Assembly (NCBI GenBank): GCA_002168115.1
Contig: NHCC01000014.1
Coordinates: 74,498 to 130,996, forward strand
Direction: 5' to 3'
Length of the DNA stretch: 56,499 nt
Origin: Rhodospirillaceae bacterium TMED23
Lineage (GTDB): Bacteria > Pseudomonadota > Alphaproteobacteria > Rhodospirillales > UBA2165
Part shown: piece after piece, positions 20,331-30,748 of the stretch
Numbering within the stretch: position 1 is the stretch's first letter
Layout: each line of letters begins with the position of its first letter
The notes under the pieces: generated by a model
The model's input: only the letters and a program-made list of their open reading frames with translations
Database searches by the model: none
What the model was told of the DNA's origin: nothing
Translations under genes and position numbers: made by a program

Positions 20331-21515
20331 ATGTTTAATAATTTTTTTTATAATCTACGCGAAGCAAATATCCCCGTAACACTCCTTGAATATTTGGCTC
20401 TTTTGAAAGCGGTCAAACTTGGTTTGTCAGAGTATAAAGTTAATAGTTTTTATTATTTAGCCAGAGCTTGTTTAGTTAAAGACGAACGTAATTTGGATAA
20501 GTTTGATATCGTTTTTGCTAAAAGCTTTAACGGCATTGAAAATAATTTGGATTACGAAGAGAGCACCTTTGATATCCCTTTAGAATGGTTTAGCTCGGTT
20601 GCCGAGACAGTAATGACGGCTGAAGAAATGGAAGAGGTTAAAAAAAGGGGCGGCTTTGAGAAACTGATCAAGGAACTGCAAAAAAGGTTAAATGATCAAG
20701 AGAAGCGACACGAAGGTGGAAGCAAGTGGCTAGGAACGGCTGGAACCTCGCCTTTTGGAGCGGGTGGATTCAATCCTGAGGGAATTAGAATTGGACAAAA
20801 TAAAAGTCGTCATCGGCGAGCAGTTAAAGTCTGGGATAAACGCAAATATAGAGATTTAGATGGAGGAATAGAAATAGGGACGCGCAATATGAAACTTGCA
20901 TTAAGGAGATTACGAAACTTTGCACGTCAAGGAACACCAACTGAACTTAACCTGAAACAAACTATTTTTAACACTGCACGAAATGGTGGTTTATTGGATA
21001 TCGAGATGCAGCCCGAGCGCCGTAATACTATTAAAGTTTTAATCCTTTTTGATATTGGTGGATCAATGGATTATCACATTAAAGCGTGTGAAGAATTGTT
21101 TTCTGCGGCTAAAAACGAGTTTAAACACCTTGAGTATTATTATTTTCATAATTGCGTTTATGAACGTTTATGGAGAGATAACAATCGTCGTCACTTGAAT
21201 TCAAGTCAGACCTGGGACGTTATTCATAGCTATGGATCTGACTATAAATTAATTTTTGTTGGTGATGCTACGATGAGCCCATATGAGATTTCATATCCCG
21301 GCGGCAGCGTTGAGCATTGGAATGACGAGCCTGGGAAAGTTTGGTTAAAACGGTTTCTTGATACCTATCAGAATTCTATTTGGCTTAACCCCGTTCCAAA
21401 TGATTATTGGGATACTACACCGACAATACGCGAGGTAAGGAGAATAATGGGTGGTAGAATGTTCCCTTTGACCATTGAAGGTCTAGATGATGGAATGAGA
21501 GAATTAAAAAATTAA
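20331..21515 (+). CDS. VWA-domain (CoxE-like) protein
   Basis: ILFDIGGSMDYHIKACEELFSAAK; partner of upstream MoxR ATPase. Confidence 0.87.
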   Translation: MFNNFFYNLREANIPVTLLEYLALLKAVKLGLSEYKVNSFYYLARACLVKDERNLDKFDIVFAKSFNGIENNLDYEESTFDIPLEWFSSVAETVMTAEEMEEVKKRGGFEKLIKELQKRLNDQEKRHEGGSKWLGTAGTSPFGAGGFNPEGIRIGQNKSRHRRAVKVWDKRKYRDLDGGIEIGTRNMKLALRRLRNFARQGTPTELNLKQTIFNTARNGGLLDIEMQPERRNTIKVLILFDIGGSMDYHIKACEELFSAAKNEFKHLEYYYFHNCVYERLWRDNNRRHLNSSQTWDVIHSYGSDYKLIFVGDATMSPYEISYPGGSVEHWNDEPGKVWLKRFLDTYQNSIWLNPVPNDYWDTTPTIREVRRIMGGRMFPLTIEGLDDGMRELKN

Positions 21516-21629
21516 GACTAGAGAATTATTTTAGTTGGTGAAATAATATACTTTTAAATTTAGATTTTCTCGTTATCTATGAAATAATATTTTACACTCA
21601 ATTAATATATTGATGATAGGTTAAATATT

Positions 21630-23048
21630 ATGAGGCGATTACGGTCAGCGAAAATAGTTTCTACTTTAGGCCCCTCTAGCGATACAGAAATGGCTATTAG
21701 GGGCTTATTTGAAACCGGAGTTGATATCTTTAGATTAAATTTTAGTCACGGTACTCACGAAGAACACAAAAACCGCATAGATATAATTCGTAAGTTAGAG
21801 GGAGACTATAACCATCCCGTTGGTATAATAGTTGATCTTCAAGGACCTAAAATTCGTGTCTCAAAATTTGAAAATAAAAAAGTTCTGCTATCCGAAGGTT
21901 CGACTTTTATTTTGGACTCCCAAATAAATCTAATTGGAAATAGTAGTCGCGTCTCAATATCCAATCCAGAGATTTATTCTTCTTTGAATATCGGAACCGA
22001 ATTATTACTTGATGACGGTAAAATTAAATTAATTGTAAAAAATAAGAGTGATAATGAATTGGAGACTGTTGTTTTAGTTGGAGGATACCTCTCAAGTAAC
22101 AAGGGTCTTAATATACCAAATGCAGAATTACCAATGTCTGCACTTACTCAAAAGGATTTAACTGATATTGAGTTTATCTCAACAATGGAGATAGATTGGG
22201 TCGCGTTATCTTTTGTTCAAAGACCTGAAGATATTCTTGAAGCTCGCGAACTTATCGGTAATAAGGCGGGTATTTTAACGAAACTTGAAAAACCATTAGC
22301 AATAAAGCATTTAGATGAAATTATTAAACTCTCTGATGCTATTATGGTGGCGCGAGGAGATCTTGGTGTAGAGGCTCCACCCGAAGATGTTCCTGGCATG
22401 CAAAAAAAGATAATTCAATCTGCTAGAATTGAAGGAAAACCGGTAATTGTAGCGACACAGATGCTCGAAAGTATGATTTCTTCGCCCACCCCCACACGAG
22501 CTGAGGCATCTGACGTGGCTACAGCTGTTTTTGATGGAGCTGATGCTGTAATGTTATCCGCTGAAACGGCTGCTGGAGACTATCCAGTGGAATCTGTAGC
22601 GATCATGAATCGTATCATTATGAGTGTTGAAAGTGATGATCATTATAAAACTGTACAAAGCGCGAAATTTGATCGTTCGCATTTTACTGATGCTGATGCA
22701 ATAACAGTCGCAGCAAAGCAAGTGGCTCATACAATAGATGCCTGCGCTATTGTGACTTTCACGAAGACCGGGTCGACAACATTAAGAGCAGCGAGGGAAC
22801 GTCCCGATGTACCAATTCTAGGCTTAACTCCTGATTTGCGTATAGCGCGTCGTATGTTGTTGCTTTGGGGAGTGCATCCAGCACAAACATCTTATTTCGA
22901 GGATTTTCCTGATGTCGTAGAAAGCGCGATTAAAGTTGCTAGTCAGTCAGAATTTGCGAATAAAGGTGATTCCTTAGTTGTTACTGCTGGAGTGCCTTTT
23001 GGAACACCAGGAGCAACTAACGTATTGAGGATTGTTAAAGTTCCTTGA
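21630..23048 (+). CDS. pyk: Pyruvate kinase
   Basis: RSAKIVSTLGPSS, VDIFRLNFSHG, IMVARGDLGVEAP, MLESMISSPTPTRAEASDVATAVFDGADAVMLSAETAAG. Confidence 0.98.
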   Translation: MRRLRSAKIVSTLGPSSDTEMAIRGLFETGVDIFRLNFSHGTHEEHKNRIDIIRKLEGDYNHPVGIIVDLQGPKIRVSKFENKKVLLSEGSTFILDSQINLIGNSSRVSISNPEIYSSLNIGTELLLDDGKIKLIVKNKSDNELETVVLVGGYLSSNKGLNIPNAELPMSALTQKDLTDIEFISTMEIDWVALSFVQRPEDILEARELIGNKAGILTKLEKPLAIKHLDEIIKLSDAIMVARGDLGVEAPPEDVPGMQKKIIQSARIEGKPVIVATQMLESMISSPTPTRAEASDVATAVFDGADAVMLSAETAAGDYPVESVAIMNRIIMSVESDDHYKTVQSAKFDRSHFTDADAITVAAKQVAHTIDACAIVTFTKTGSTTLRAARERPDVPILGLTPDLRIARRMLLLWGVHPAQTSYFEDFPDVVESAIKVASQSEFANKGDSLVVTAGVPFGTPGATNVLRIVKVP

Positions 23049-23109
23049 TAACAATCTTTTCAAACAAAGAAAGTGATTAATTTCTTATTACAGACTATAA
23101 GGTGTTCTG

Positions 23110-23991
23110 ATGATACCACAATTAATCTCAATTATTATCCCTGTGTTTTTTGGTGTCGGGTGTGGTTATTTGTGGGTGCGCTCTGGTCAATCTTTTGATC
23201 AAGAGTTTATTACGAACTTAGTTTTTAACGTCGGAACGCCAATCCTTATATTTTCAACCTTAACAAGATTAAATGTAGACCTGAACGCATTTGCTGAAAT
23301 TGCAATAGTCACTATTGTGGCTCTTCTCATATTTCTTATTATTAGTGCTTTGATTCTAAAAATTGCAAAACTAAGTCAACGAACTTATCTCGCCACAATT
23401 GTTATTCCGAATACAGGGAACATTGGCTTGCCGTTGTGTTTTTTAGCATTTGGTGAGACAGGGCTAGTATTTGGAATTATTGTTTATACAATAGTAACAC
23501 TGGTACAGTTCACGTTTGGAGTTTCAATTGCCTCAGGTTGCGTTTCAATAGGTGTACTTTTTAAAAATCCAATTATATATGCTGTTTTAATTTCCTTGTT
23601 TGTAATGATTACTGAGATTGTAGTACCTAAGTGGATTGCGGGCACAGCTCTAATTTATGGACAATTTGCAATTCCTCTAATGTTAATTTCGCTCGGCGCC
23701 TCTCTCGCCAGTATAAAGATTAATAATTTTATACTTAATCTTTCATTAAGCCTCGTAAGATTATTGATGGGTTTTGGTGTCGGAATATTTGTCTGTAACT
23801 TTTTTCAGCTAGATGGGGTCGCAAGGGGTGTTATTCTCATAGAGTGCTCTATGCCAGCTGCTGTTTTTAACTACATGCTCGCAATGAAATATAATAACGA
23901 TCCTGATAGGGTGGCTGCATTGGTGATAACATCAACTCTAGTTACTTTCGTTTTTTTGCCCATTTTAATGGCTTTTGTGATCAGTCTCTAA
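23110..23991 (+). CDS. AEC family (auxin efflux carrier-like) transporter
   Basis: Multi-TM protein with VIPNTGNIGLPLCFLAFGETGL and C-terminal ECSMPAAVFNYMLAMKYNNDPDRVAALVITSTL motifs. Confidence 0.88.
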   Translation: MIPQLISIIIPVFFGVGCGYLWVRSGQSFDQEFITNLVFNVGTPILIFSTLTRLNVDLNAFAEIAIVTIVALLIFLIISALILKIAKLSQRTYLATIVIPNTGNIGLPLCFLAFGETGLVFGIIVYTIVTLVQFTFGVSIASGCVSIGVLFKNPIIYAVLISLFVMITEIVVPKWIAGTALIYGQFAIPLMLISLGASLASIKINNFILNLSLSLVRLLMGFGVGIFVCNFFQLDGVARGVILIECSMPAAVFNYMLAMKYNNDPDRVAALVITSTLVTFVFLPILMAFVISL

Positions 23992-25775
23992 CTTTTATTT
24001 GAATATAAGTTTTCTAGATCATCCTGATATTTCTCAATAATTTTATGTCTTCTGACCTTTAGAGTCGGTGTAATCATTTCATTTTCGACAGTAAATCCTT
24101 CTGATGATATGTGAAAACGTCGTACTCTCTCAATCACCGACAAATTTTTATTAACCCTATCAACAGCGGCACTTATTTCCTGATGGAATTTATCTTCTTC
24201 GAGAATCTCACCGTTAGCTTCATTTCCTGTTTTTTGCTTCCACTCATTCAAAAAGTCAATATCTGGTATTATTAATGCCACGATATGTGACTTTTTATCG
24301 CCATATACCATTGCTTGTGCTATTTCGGGCTCCAAGGTTAAAAAACCTTCTACCCGTTGCGGTGATATATTGTCTCCCCCTGAATTTACGATAATATCCT
24401 TTTTTCGATCAGTAATTTCTATAAAGTTATGTTGATCGATTGTCCCAATATCACCAGTATGAAGCCAACCATCTTTAATTGTATTTTTGGTTGCTTCGTC
24501 ATTATTCCAATAGCCTGACATAATTAGGTCGCCGCGGACGAGGATCTCACCATCATCTGCAATTTTTACATCGGTATTGATTAGGGGTGTTCCAACTGTC
24601 TCCATCTTTACATGCCCAGGCCGATTTACACTAATTACTGGTGCTGACTCAGTTTGTCCGTAACCTTGAAGGAGATTAAGACCCAAAGCTGTAAAGAAGA
24701 TGCCAATATCCGTGTTTAAAGGTGCACCACCTGAAACAAGAACCTTTAGTCTACCTCCAAAATTTTTTCGAACCTTATTTCTAATTATTTTATCTAACAA
24801 ATAATCTAGAAAAACCTCGAGCACGCTTAAAGTTTCGACTTTGTGGTATTTTTTTATTCCTAATTCAACGGTTTTTAAGAACATAATTTCTTTTAATCCG
24901 CCACTTGATTTAATACTTTTTGTAATCTTTGCATGCATAAGTTCGTATAATCTTGGTACCGCTGTCATTATTGTGGGTCGTGCTTCGCCCATATTTCTTG
25001 ATAGTTGATCTAATCCTTCTGCAAAATAAATCTGTGCGCCAATGAAAATAGGGAACCATAAACCGGCAGTATATTCGTAAGAGTGAGAGAGGGGCAGAAA
25101 AGATAAAAAAACCTCATCGTCTAAACCTAATTCTTCTATGGCATTAAAAGCACCCTGACAATTATGAATAATAGCTCGGTGAGGGAGCATAACGCCTTTG
25201 GGAACTCCACCGGTACCAGATGTATAGATAATAATAGCTGTATCTTTCTTTGTAAGTTTAGAAATTATCTCAGTGACTGCGGAGTTTTCATTATTGTCTG
25301 ATTTAGAAAGCTGTTTCCAAGAATGGATTTTTATTTCCGAGTTTATAGTTTCTTGGGGATCGTCGATTGATAGCAAGAACTTCACTCCCTTTTCGCGCTC
25401 AGCCGCTGGAAGTAAATTTTTTAGTATTTTGTCATTTGAAAAAATAGCTGATTTAGCTCCAGAATCTTGCAAAATATGGTAGTGATCGTTTACCGTATTG
25501 GTTGTATAAGCGGGAACCGGGATAGCGCCTGAGGCCATAATTGCGAGATTAGATAATACCCATTCCGTCCTATTTTCAGAACATAAGACGATGCGATCGC
25601 CTTTCTTTATGCCTAAATCAAGTAATTTAGATGCAATGTTGGTAACAATTTTTGCCGCGTACTGCCATGTGGTAGCCTCGTATACGCCATTTTTTTTTGA
25701 CCACAAAAATGGTTTATTCCCCTTGTTATTAGCTTGCGCCATAAACATAAATATTAAACTAGTTGCTGAATTCAT
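23988..25775 (-). CDS. Long-chain fatty-acid--CoA ligase (AMP-forming)
   Basis: IIYTSGTGGVPKGVMLPHRAI AMP-binding motif, GYGQTESAPVISV, GWLHTGDIG, DRKKDIIVNSGGDNISP. Confidence 0.95.
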   Translation of the reverse strand: MNSATSLIFMFMAQANNKGNKPFLWSKKNGVYEATTWQYAAKIVTNIASKLLDLGIKKGDRIVLCSENRTEWVLSNLAIMASGAIPVPAYTTNTVNDHYHILQDSGAKSAIFSNDKILKNLLPAAEREKGVKFLLSIDDPQETINSEIKIHSWKQLSKSDNNENSAVTEIISKLTKKDTAIIIYTSGTGGVPKGVMLPHRAIIHNCQGAFNAIEELGLDDEVFLSFLPLSHSYEYTAGLWFPIFIGAQIYFAEGLDQLSRNMGEARPTIMTAVPRLYELMHAKITKSIKSSGGLKEIMFLKTVELGIKKYHKVETLSVLEVFLDYLLDKIIRNKVRKNFGGRLKVLVSGGAPLNTDIGIFFTALGLNLLQGYGQTESAPVISVNRPGHVKMETVGTPLINTDVKIADDGEILVRGDLIMSGYWNNDEATKNTIKDGWLHTGDIGTIDQHNFIEITDRKKDIIVNSGGDNISPQRVEGFLTLEPEIAQAMVYGDKKSHIVALIIPDIDFLNEWKQKTGNEANGEILEEDKFHQEISAAVDRVNKNLSVIERVRRFHISSEGFTVENEMITPTLKVRRHKIIEKYQDDLENLYSNKS

Positions 25776-25915
25776 AAAAATACTCCCGATAATTTAATAT
25801 AATAAAAGCTAATATTTGGCTTGTTTGTGAGTTGTGTGATCCACAAAATAACATAATATCGTACGCAAACTAATTAATATGTTTGTTTGATACATTTTGA
25901 GTGGAACCTTAGATT

Positions 25916-27694
25916 ATGGTCAATAAATCTTCAACTGATTCTTCGCCTGCATGGGATTTATCAAATCTTTATGCTGGAACCAATGATCCTAAAATTACAA
26001 ATGATTTGGAATATGCTCTAAAAAAGTCACAAGAGTTTAATAACCTTTATTCCGGCAAAGTTCGAGAATTAGATGCTTTAGAGTTCGCCAATACACTATG
26101 CGAATACGAGTCTTTGAGTGAACTTTTATCAAAAATTTTATCTTTTGCACAACTAATGTTTGCAGCCAATGCAGATGATCCACAAATTACCATGTTTTAT
26201 CAGAACATTAATGAAAAAGTGAATTCGATTACCGTTAGCACAATTTTCTTTGAACTTGAGATAAATGAATTGACTAACAAAGAAATAAATAAGCTCAAAA
26301 TGAATAGTAAGGTTTCACTTCTAGAACCTTGGTTGGATAACGTTAGAAGGGAAAAACCTCATCAATTAACTGCGGAAATAGAGCGGATATTGCATGAAAA
26401 GACAGTGACGGGAAGGAACGCGTGGTCACGATTATTTGATGAAACAATGGCTAGTATGAAATTTAAATTGGACGGAGCCGAGTTAACAAACAGTGAGATC
26501 ATGTCGCGAATGTCAGATCCGAATAATGGGGTAAGAAAGAAAGCTGCAAAAGCGTTTAGTAGAGAGTTGGAGGCTAATGTAAGTGTAATATCGTTGGTGA
26601 CCAATACGCTCGCTAAAGATAAAGAAGTTGAGGACGGCTGGCGAAATTTTAAAAGGCCGATCTCAAATAGAAATTTGTCAAACCAGATTGAAGATGAAGT
26701 GGTGGATTCTTTAGTTCAAACGGTCAAGAATAATTATCGGAATTTATCCCACCGTTATTATTTGCTAAAAGCTCATTGGTTGGGCGTTGAACGTTTGAAT
26801 TATTGGGACCGTAATGCTCCTTTGCCGAATGATAATAATAAAAAAATCTCTTGGGAGGCTGCTAAGAAAATAGTTCTCTCTAGTTATAGTAATTTTGACA
26901 CAAACCTAGGAGACATCGGCAAGCAATTTTTCGATAATGGGTGGATTGATGCTGAACCTCGGGTTGGGAAAGACCCCGGCGCTTTTTCGCATCCGACAGT
27001 TCCCTCGGTAAATCCGTATATACTCATGAATTTCCATGGGAAGACGCGGGATGTTATGACGCTGGCACATGAAGTGGGACACGGCATACATCAGGTTTTG
27101 GCTGCTCCCCAAGGTCATTTTTTGAGTGATACTCCACTTACACTAGCTGAAACCGCATCAGTATTTGGAGAAATGCTGACTTTCAAAGGAATGTTAGATG
27201 CTGCATCTGACCAAGAACACCGAAAAGTGATGCTTGGATCTAAAGTTGAAGATATGTTAAACACAGTTGTAAGGCAAATAGCATTTTATAGTTTTGAGGA
27301 AGCTGTTCATTCTGAACGAGCACGGGGCGAAATTAGTTCAGATAGGTTGGGTGAAATTTGGATGGCAATCCAACAAGAGAGTTTAGGACCGGCCTTTCAA
27401 TTCGATGATGATTATAAATTTTTTTGGAGTTATATTCCACACTTTATTCATTCACCATTTTACGTTTATGCTTATGCATTTGGAGATTGCCTTGTAAATT
27501 CCTTATACAGTGTATTTGAAACTGGCCAACCCGAATTTAAAGAAAAATATATAAATATGCTAAAGGCCGGAGGAACCTTGCGTCATAAAGAATTATTGAA
27601 GCCGTTCGGTCTAGATGCGAATGACCCACATTTTTGGCAACGCGGATTGAATGTTGTAAGTGGATTTATTGATGATCTGGAAAAGGCATTTTAG
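25916..27694 (+). CDS. pepF: M3 family oligoendopeptidase F
   Basis: Zinc motif TLAHEVGHGIHQ; architecture of PepF family. Confidence 0.94.
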   Translation: MVNKSSTDSSPAWDLSNLYAGTNDPKITNDLEYALKKSQEFNNLYSGKVRELDALEFANTLCEYESLSELLSKILSFAQLMFAANADDPQITMFYQNINEKVNSITVSTIFFELEINELTNKEINKLKMNSKVSLLEPWLDNVRREKPHQLTAEIERILHEKTVTGRNAWSRLFDETMASMKFKLDGAELTNSEIMSRMSDPNNGVRKKAAKAFSRELEANVSVISLVTNTLAKDKEVEDGWRNFKRPISNRNLSNQIEDEVVDSLVQTVKNNYRNLSHRYYLLKAHWLGVERLNYWDRNAPLPNDNNKKISWEAAKKIVLSSYSNFDTNLGDIGKQFFDNGWIDAEPRVGKDPGAFSHPTVPSVNPYILMNFHGKTRDVMTLAHEVGHGIHQVLAAPQGHFLSDTPLTLAETASVFGEMLTFKGMLDAASDQEHRKVMLGSKVEDMLNTVVRQIAFYSFEEAVHSERARGEISSDRLGEIWMAIQQESLGPAFQFDDDYKFFWSYIPHFIHSPFYVYAYAFGDCLVNSLYSVFETGQPEFKEKYINMLKAGGTLRHKELLKPFGLDANDPHFWQRGLNVVSGFIDDLEKAF

Positions 27695-27702
27695 GAAACG
27701 CC

Positions 27703-29043
27703 ATGGAAAAAAATTCAATAGGTGGGCGCGCGCGACGTTTTGCAAAGGTTGGTAAAACGGTTGGCGGGTTAGCTGCTAAATTAGCTGGTGAACGATATCT
27801 AGGATTAAAAATTGACCGTAAAGACCATGCGAATGCTTTAAAAGAAGCCCTTGGGGGCTTGAAAGGACCACTTATGAAAGTGGCCCAAATTGTTGCAACA
27901 ATTCCAAACGCATTACCACCAGAATATTCTGAACAGCTATTGGAGTTACAATCTAATGCTCCAGCGATGAGTTGGAATTTTGTCAAACGTCGGATGGCTG
28001 GAGAACTTGGTCGAGATTGGCTTTCGAAATTCTCTGAATTTGATCAAGAAGCTTCTGCTGCAGCGTCTCTAGGTCAAGTGCATAAAGCCAAAGCATTAGA
28101 CGGACGTGAGCTTGCCTGCAAATTACAATACCCTGATATGCAAACAGCGGTTGAAGCAGATTTACAGCAGTTGAAGTTTATTTTTAAAATTTACCGACAA
28201 TATGATAAGGCAATAGATCCCAGAGCGATACATGGCGAATTATCTGCAAGGTTGCGTGAAGAATTAGACTATCGAAGAGAGGCAAAACAAATATTGCTGT
28301 ATCAGGAGATGCTCAAAAATACTAAGAATGTGCATGTGCCAATGTTAGTTGAAGAGCTGTGTGGTGAGAGGCTAATAAGTATGAAATGGCTTGAGGGTCT
28401 GCCACTTTTAGATTTTTTAGGGCTTAATTCTAAAATTGAAATTAGAAATAAGGTCGCGTTAAATATGTTTCGTGCTTGGTATGTTCCTCTCTATTATTTC
28501 GGTGTTATTCATGGAGATCCGCATCTTGGTAATTACACAATAAGAGAAGATGCATCTATTAATTTGATGGATTTCGGTTGTATAAGAGTATTCCAGCCGT
28601 CATTTGTTAAAGGTGTAATAGATCTCTATTTTTCACTTCGTGATAATAATCCTGACCTTGGTGTGCATGCATATGAAACTTGGGGATTTGATAATTTAAC
28701 CAAGGAAAAAATTGATATATTAAATATTTGGGCAAGATTCGTCTATGCCCCGCTTCTTGAGGACCGTATTAGGCCAATTCAAACTGGTGATGGAGACTAC
28801 GGCCGTGAAGTTGCGCAAAAAGTTAGAATTGAGTTGGACAAGATAGGCGGTGTTGCGCCTCCACCAGAGTTTGTGCTGATGGATAGGGCTGCGATTGGTT
28901 TAGGATCTGTATTCACACACCTGGATGCTAAGATAAATTGGCATAAAGTTTTTCATGAACTTATAGATGGTTTTGATCAAAAGAAATTATCAATTAATCA
29001 AAAGAAAGTTTTTAATTTAGTGGACCTTAAAATTCCGGTGTAA
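27703..29043 (+). CDS. ABC1/AarF/UbiB-family atypical kinase
   Basis: KxGQ-like segment (GGLKGPLMKVAQIVATIPNALPPEY), AAASLGQVHKA, GVIHGDPHLGNY, NLMDFGCIR motifs. Confidence 0.92.
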   Translation: MEKNSIGGRARRFAKVGKTVGGLAAKLAGERYLGLKIDRKDHANALKEALGGLKGPLMKVAQIVATIPNALPPEYSEQLLELQSNAPAMSWNFVKRRMAGELGRDWLSKFSEFDQEASAAASLGQVHKAKALDGRELACKLQYPDMQTAVEADLQQLKFIFKIYRQYDKAIDPRAIHGELSARLREELDYRREAKQILLYQEMLKNTKNVHVPMLVEELCGERLISMKWLEGLPLLDFLGLNSKIEIRNKVALNMFRAWYVPLYYFGVIHGDPHLGNYTIREDASINLMDFGCIRVFQPSFVKGVIDLYFSLRDNNPDLGVHAYETWGFDNLTKEKIDILNIWARFVYAPLLEDRIRPIQTGDGDYGREVAQKVRIELDKIGGVAPPPEFVLMDRAAIGLGSVFTHLDAKINWHKVFHELIDGFDQKKLSINQKKVFNLVDLKIPV

Positions 29044-29246
29044 CTGGTATATTCCTTCACTGAAATTTATATTGATTTTGCACTATTATATCTTATTTAA
29101 TCGTTCCCTTCATTAAGAATATTTATAAAAAATATAAAAATTAGGATTTACGCTTGGCAAGATCGTTCAAATTTTGCATACACTTATTGTGATCTGCAGA
29201 ATCATTGTAAACTTAGGTTGTCATAATAGACATTAGGGAAAGATCC

Positions 29247-30392
29247 ATGAAAATAGGTGTTCCAAAAGAATTGCTTGCTGATGAGACGAGGCTGGCAGTT
29301 TCTCCAGATTCTATAAAGAAATATGCGGGTATGGGCTTTGACGTCGTTGTTGAGAGTGGAGCAGGAGTAAGCGCATCTTTTACTGACCAGAGGCTTGTTG
29401 AGGCGGGTGCTACTATATCGTCTGATCAACAGCAAACGATAAAAGATGCAGATATAGTATTGAAAGTAAGAGGACCCGATAGTGACTCTGGTGATGATAT
29501 GCGGAATTACGGTAGCAAAAGTATAGTAATAGCTAACTTTTCAGCATTAACAAAAAAAGATAAGTTGTCCGATTTTGCAAAGACTGGTGTTACTGCCTTT
29601 GCCATGGACCTAATGCCCAGAATTACAAGAGCCCAATCTATGGATATACTCTCCTCTCAGAGCAATTTAGCTGGCTATAAAGCTGTATTGGATGCAGCCA
29701 ATGCCATGGGCAGAGCTTACCCAATGATGATGACCGCGGCCGGAACAATACCGCCAGCAAAAGTTTTTGTAATGGGTGTTGGCGTTGCAGGTTTGCAAGC
29801 TATAGCGACGGCAAAAAGGATGGGGGCCGTGGTTACAGCCACAGATGTAAGGCCAGCCACTAAAGAGCAGGTGGAGAGCCTAGGCGGTAAGTTTTTAGAA
29901 GTAGACGCAGAAATGGAGAAAAATGCTCAAACTGAGGGTGGATATGCCAAAGAAATGCCAAAAGAATATGTTCAAAAACAAAAAGAGGTTGTGGCAGAAC
30001 ATGTAAAAAAACAAGATGTCGTAATTACAACGGCTTTAATACCGGGCCGACCAGCTCCGATTTTAGTTACTGAAAAAATGGTAGCTTCGATGCCAGATGG
30101 ATCAGTTATCGTTGACATGGCAGTCGAGGCTGGTGGTAATTGTCCTTTATCCCAATTAGGAGAAGTGATAGACGTTGGTAATGTTAAAATTCTAGGTCAT
30201 GCAAACATACCCGGTCGTATTGCTGAAGATGCGAGCCAATTATACGCAAAAAACTTATTAAATTTTATTATACCGTTGGTGAATTCCGAACAGAAATCTA
30301 TAGAAATTGATTGGGAAGATGAAATCATTACAGGTACGCTAATATGCAAGAATGGTAAAATTGTTCATCCAGCCTTAACTGGGGAGAAGTGA
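29247..30392 (+). CDS. pntAA: NAD(P) transhydrogenase subunit alpha part 1
   Basis: KIGVPKELLADETRLAVSPDSIKKY; VMGVGVAGLQAIATAKRMGAVVTATDVRPATKEQVESLGGKFL. Confidence 0.97.
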   Translation: MKIGVPKELLADETRLAVSPDSIKKYAGMGFDVVVESGAGVSASFTDQRLVEAGATISSDQQQTIKDADIVLKVRGPDSDSGDDMRNYGSKSIVIANFSALTKKDKLSDFAKTGVTAFAMDLMPRITRAQSMDILSSQSNLAGYKAVLDAANAMGRAYPMMMTAAGTIPPAKVFVMGVGVAGLQAIATAKRMGAVVTATDVRPATKEQVESLGGKFLEVDAEMEKNAQTEGGYAKEMPKEYVQKQKEVVAEHVKKQDVVITTALIPGRPAPILVTEKMVASMPDGSVIVDMAVEAGGNCPLSQLGEVIDVGNVKILGHANIPGRIAEDASQLYAKNLLNFIIPLVNSEQKSIEIDWEDEIITGTLICKNGKIVHPALTGEK

Positions 30393-30748
30393 GAGCCATG
30401 ACTATTGATAACTCGGCAACAAACTTGGTTGATAAAGCCTCGGCAGGAGATCCATTTATCTTCATGTTTACTATTTTTGTCTTGGCGGTATTCATAGGTT
30501 TTTATGTGGTTTGGAGTGTTACGCCTGCACTGCATTCGCCTCTAATGAGTGTAACAAATGCGGTATCATCAGTTATAATTGTTGGAGCGTTAATTGCCGC
30601 TGGTCCAGCAGACTTAAATTTCTCTAAAGTGATGGGCTTTATCGCAGTAGTTCTTGCATCAATTAATATTTTTGGTGGGTTTATAGTAACTAATCGAATG
30701 TTAGCTATGTTCAAGAAAAAACCAAAGAAATCGGAGCCGAGTAAATGA
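30389..30748 (+). CDS. pntAB: NAD(P) transhydrogenase subunit alpha part 2 (membrane)
   Basis: YVVWSVTPALHSPLMSVTNAVSSVIIVGAL motif; start likely ATG at 30398; between pntAA and pntB. Confidence 0.96.
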   Translation: MRAMTIDNSATNLVDKASAGDPFIFMFTIFVLAVFIGFYVVWSVTPALHSPLMSVTNAVSSVIIVGALIAAGPADLNFSKVMGFIAVVLASINIFGGFIVTNRMLAMFKKKPKKSEPSK

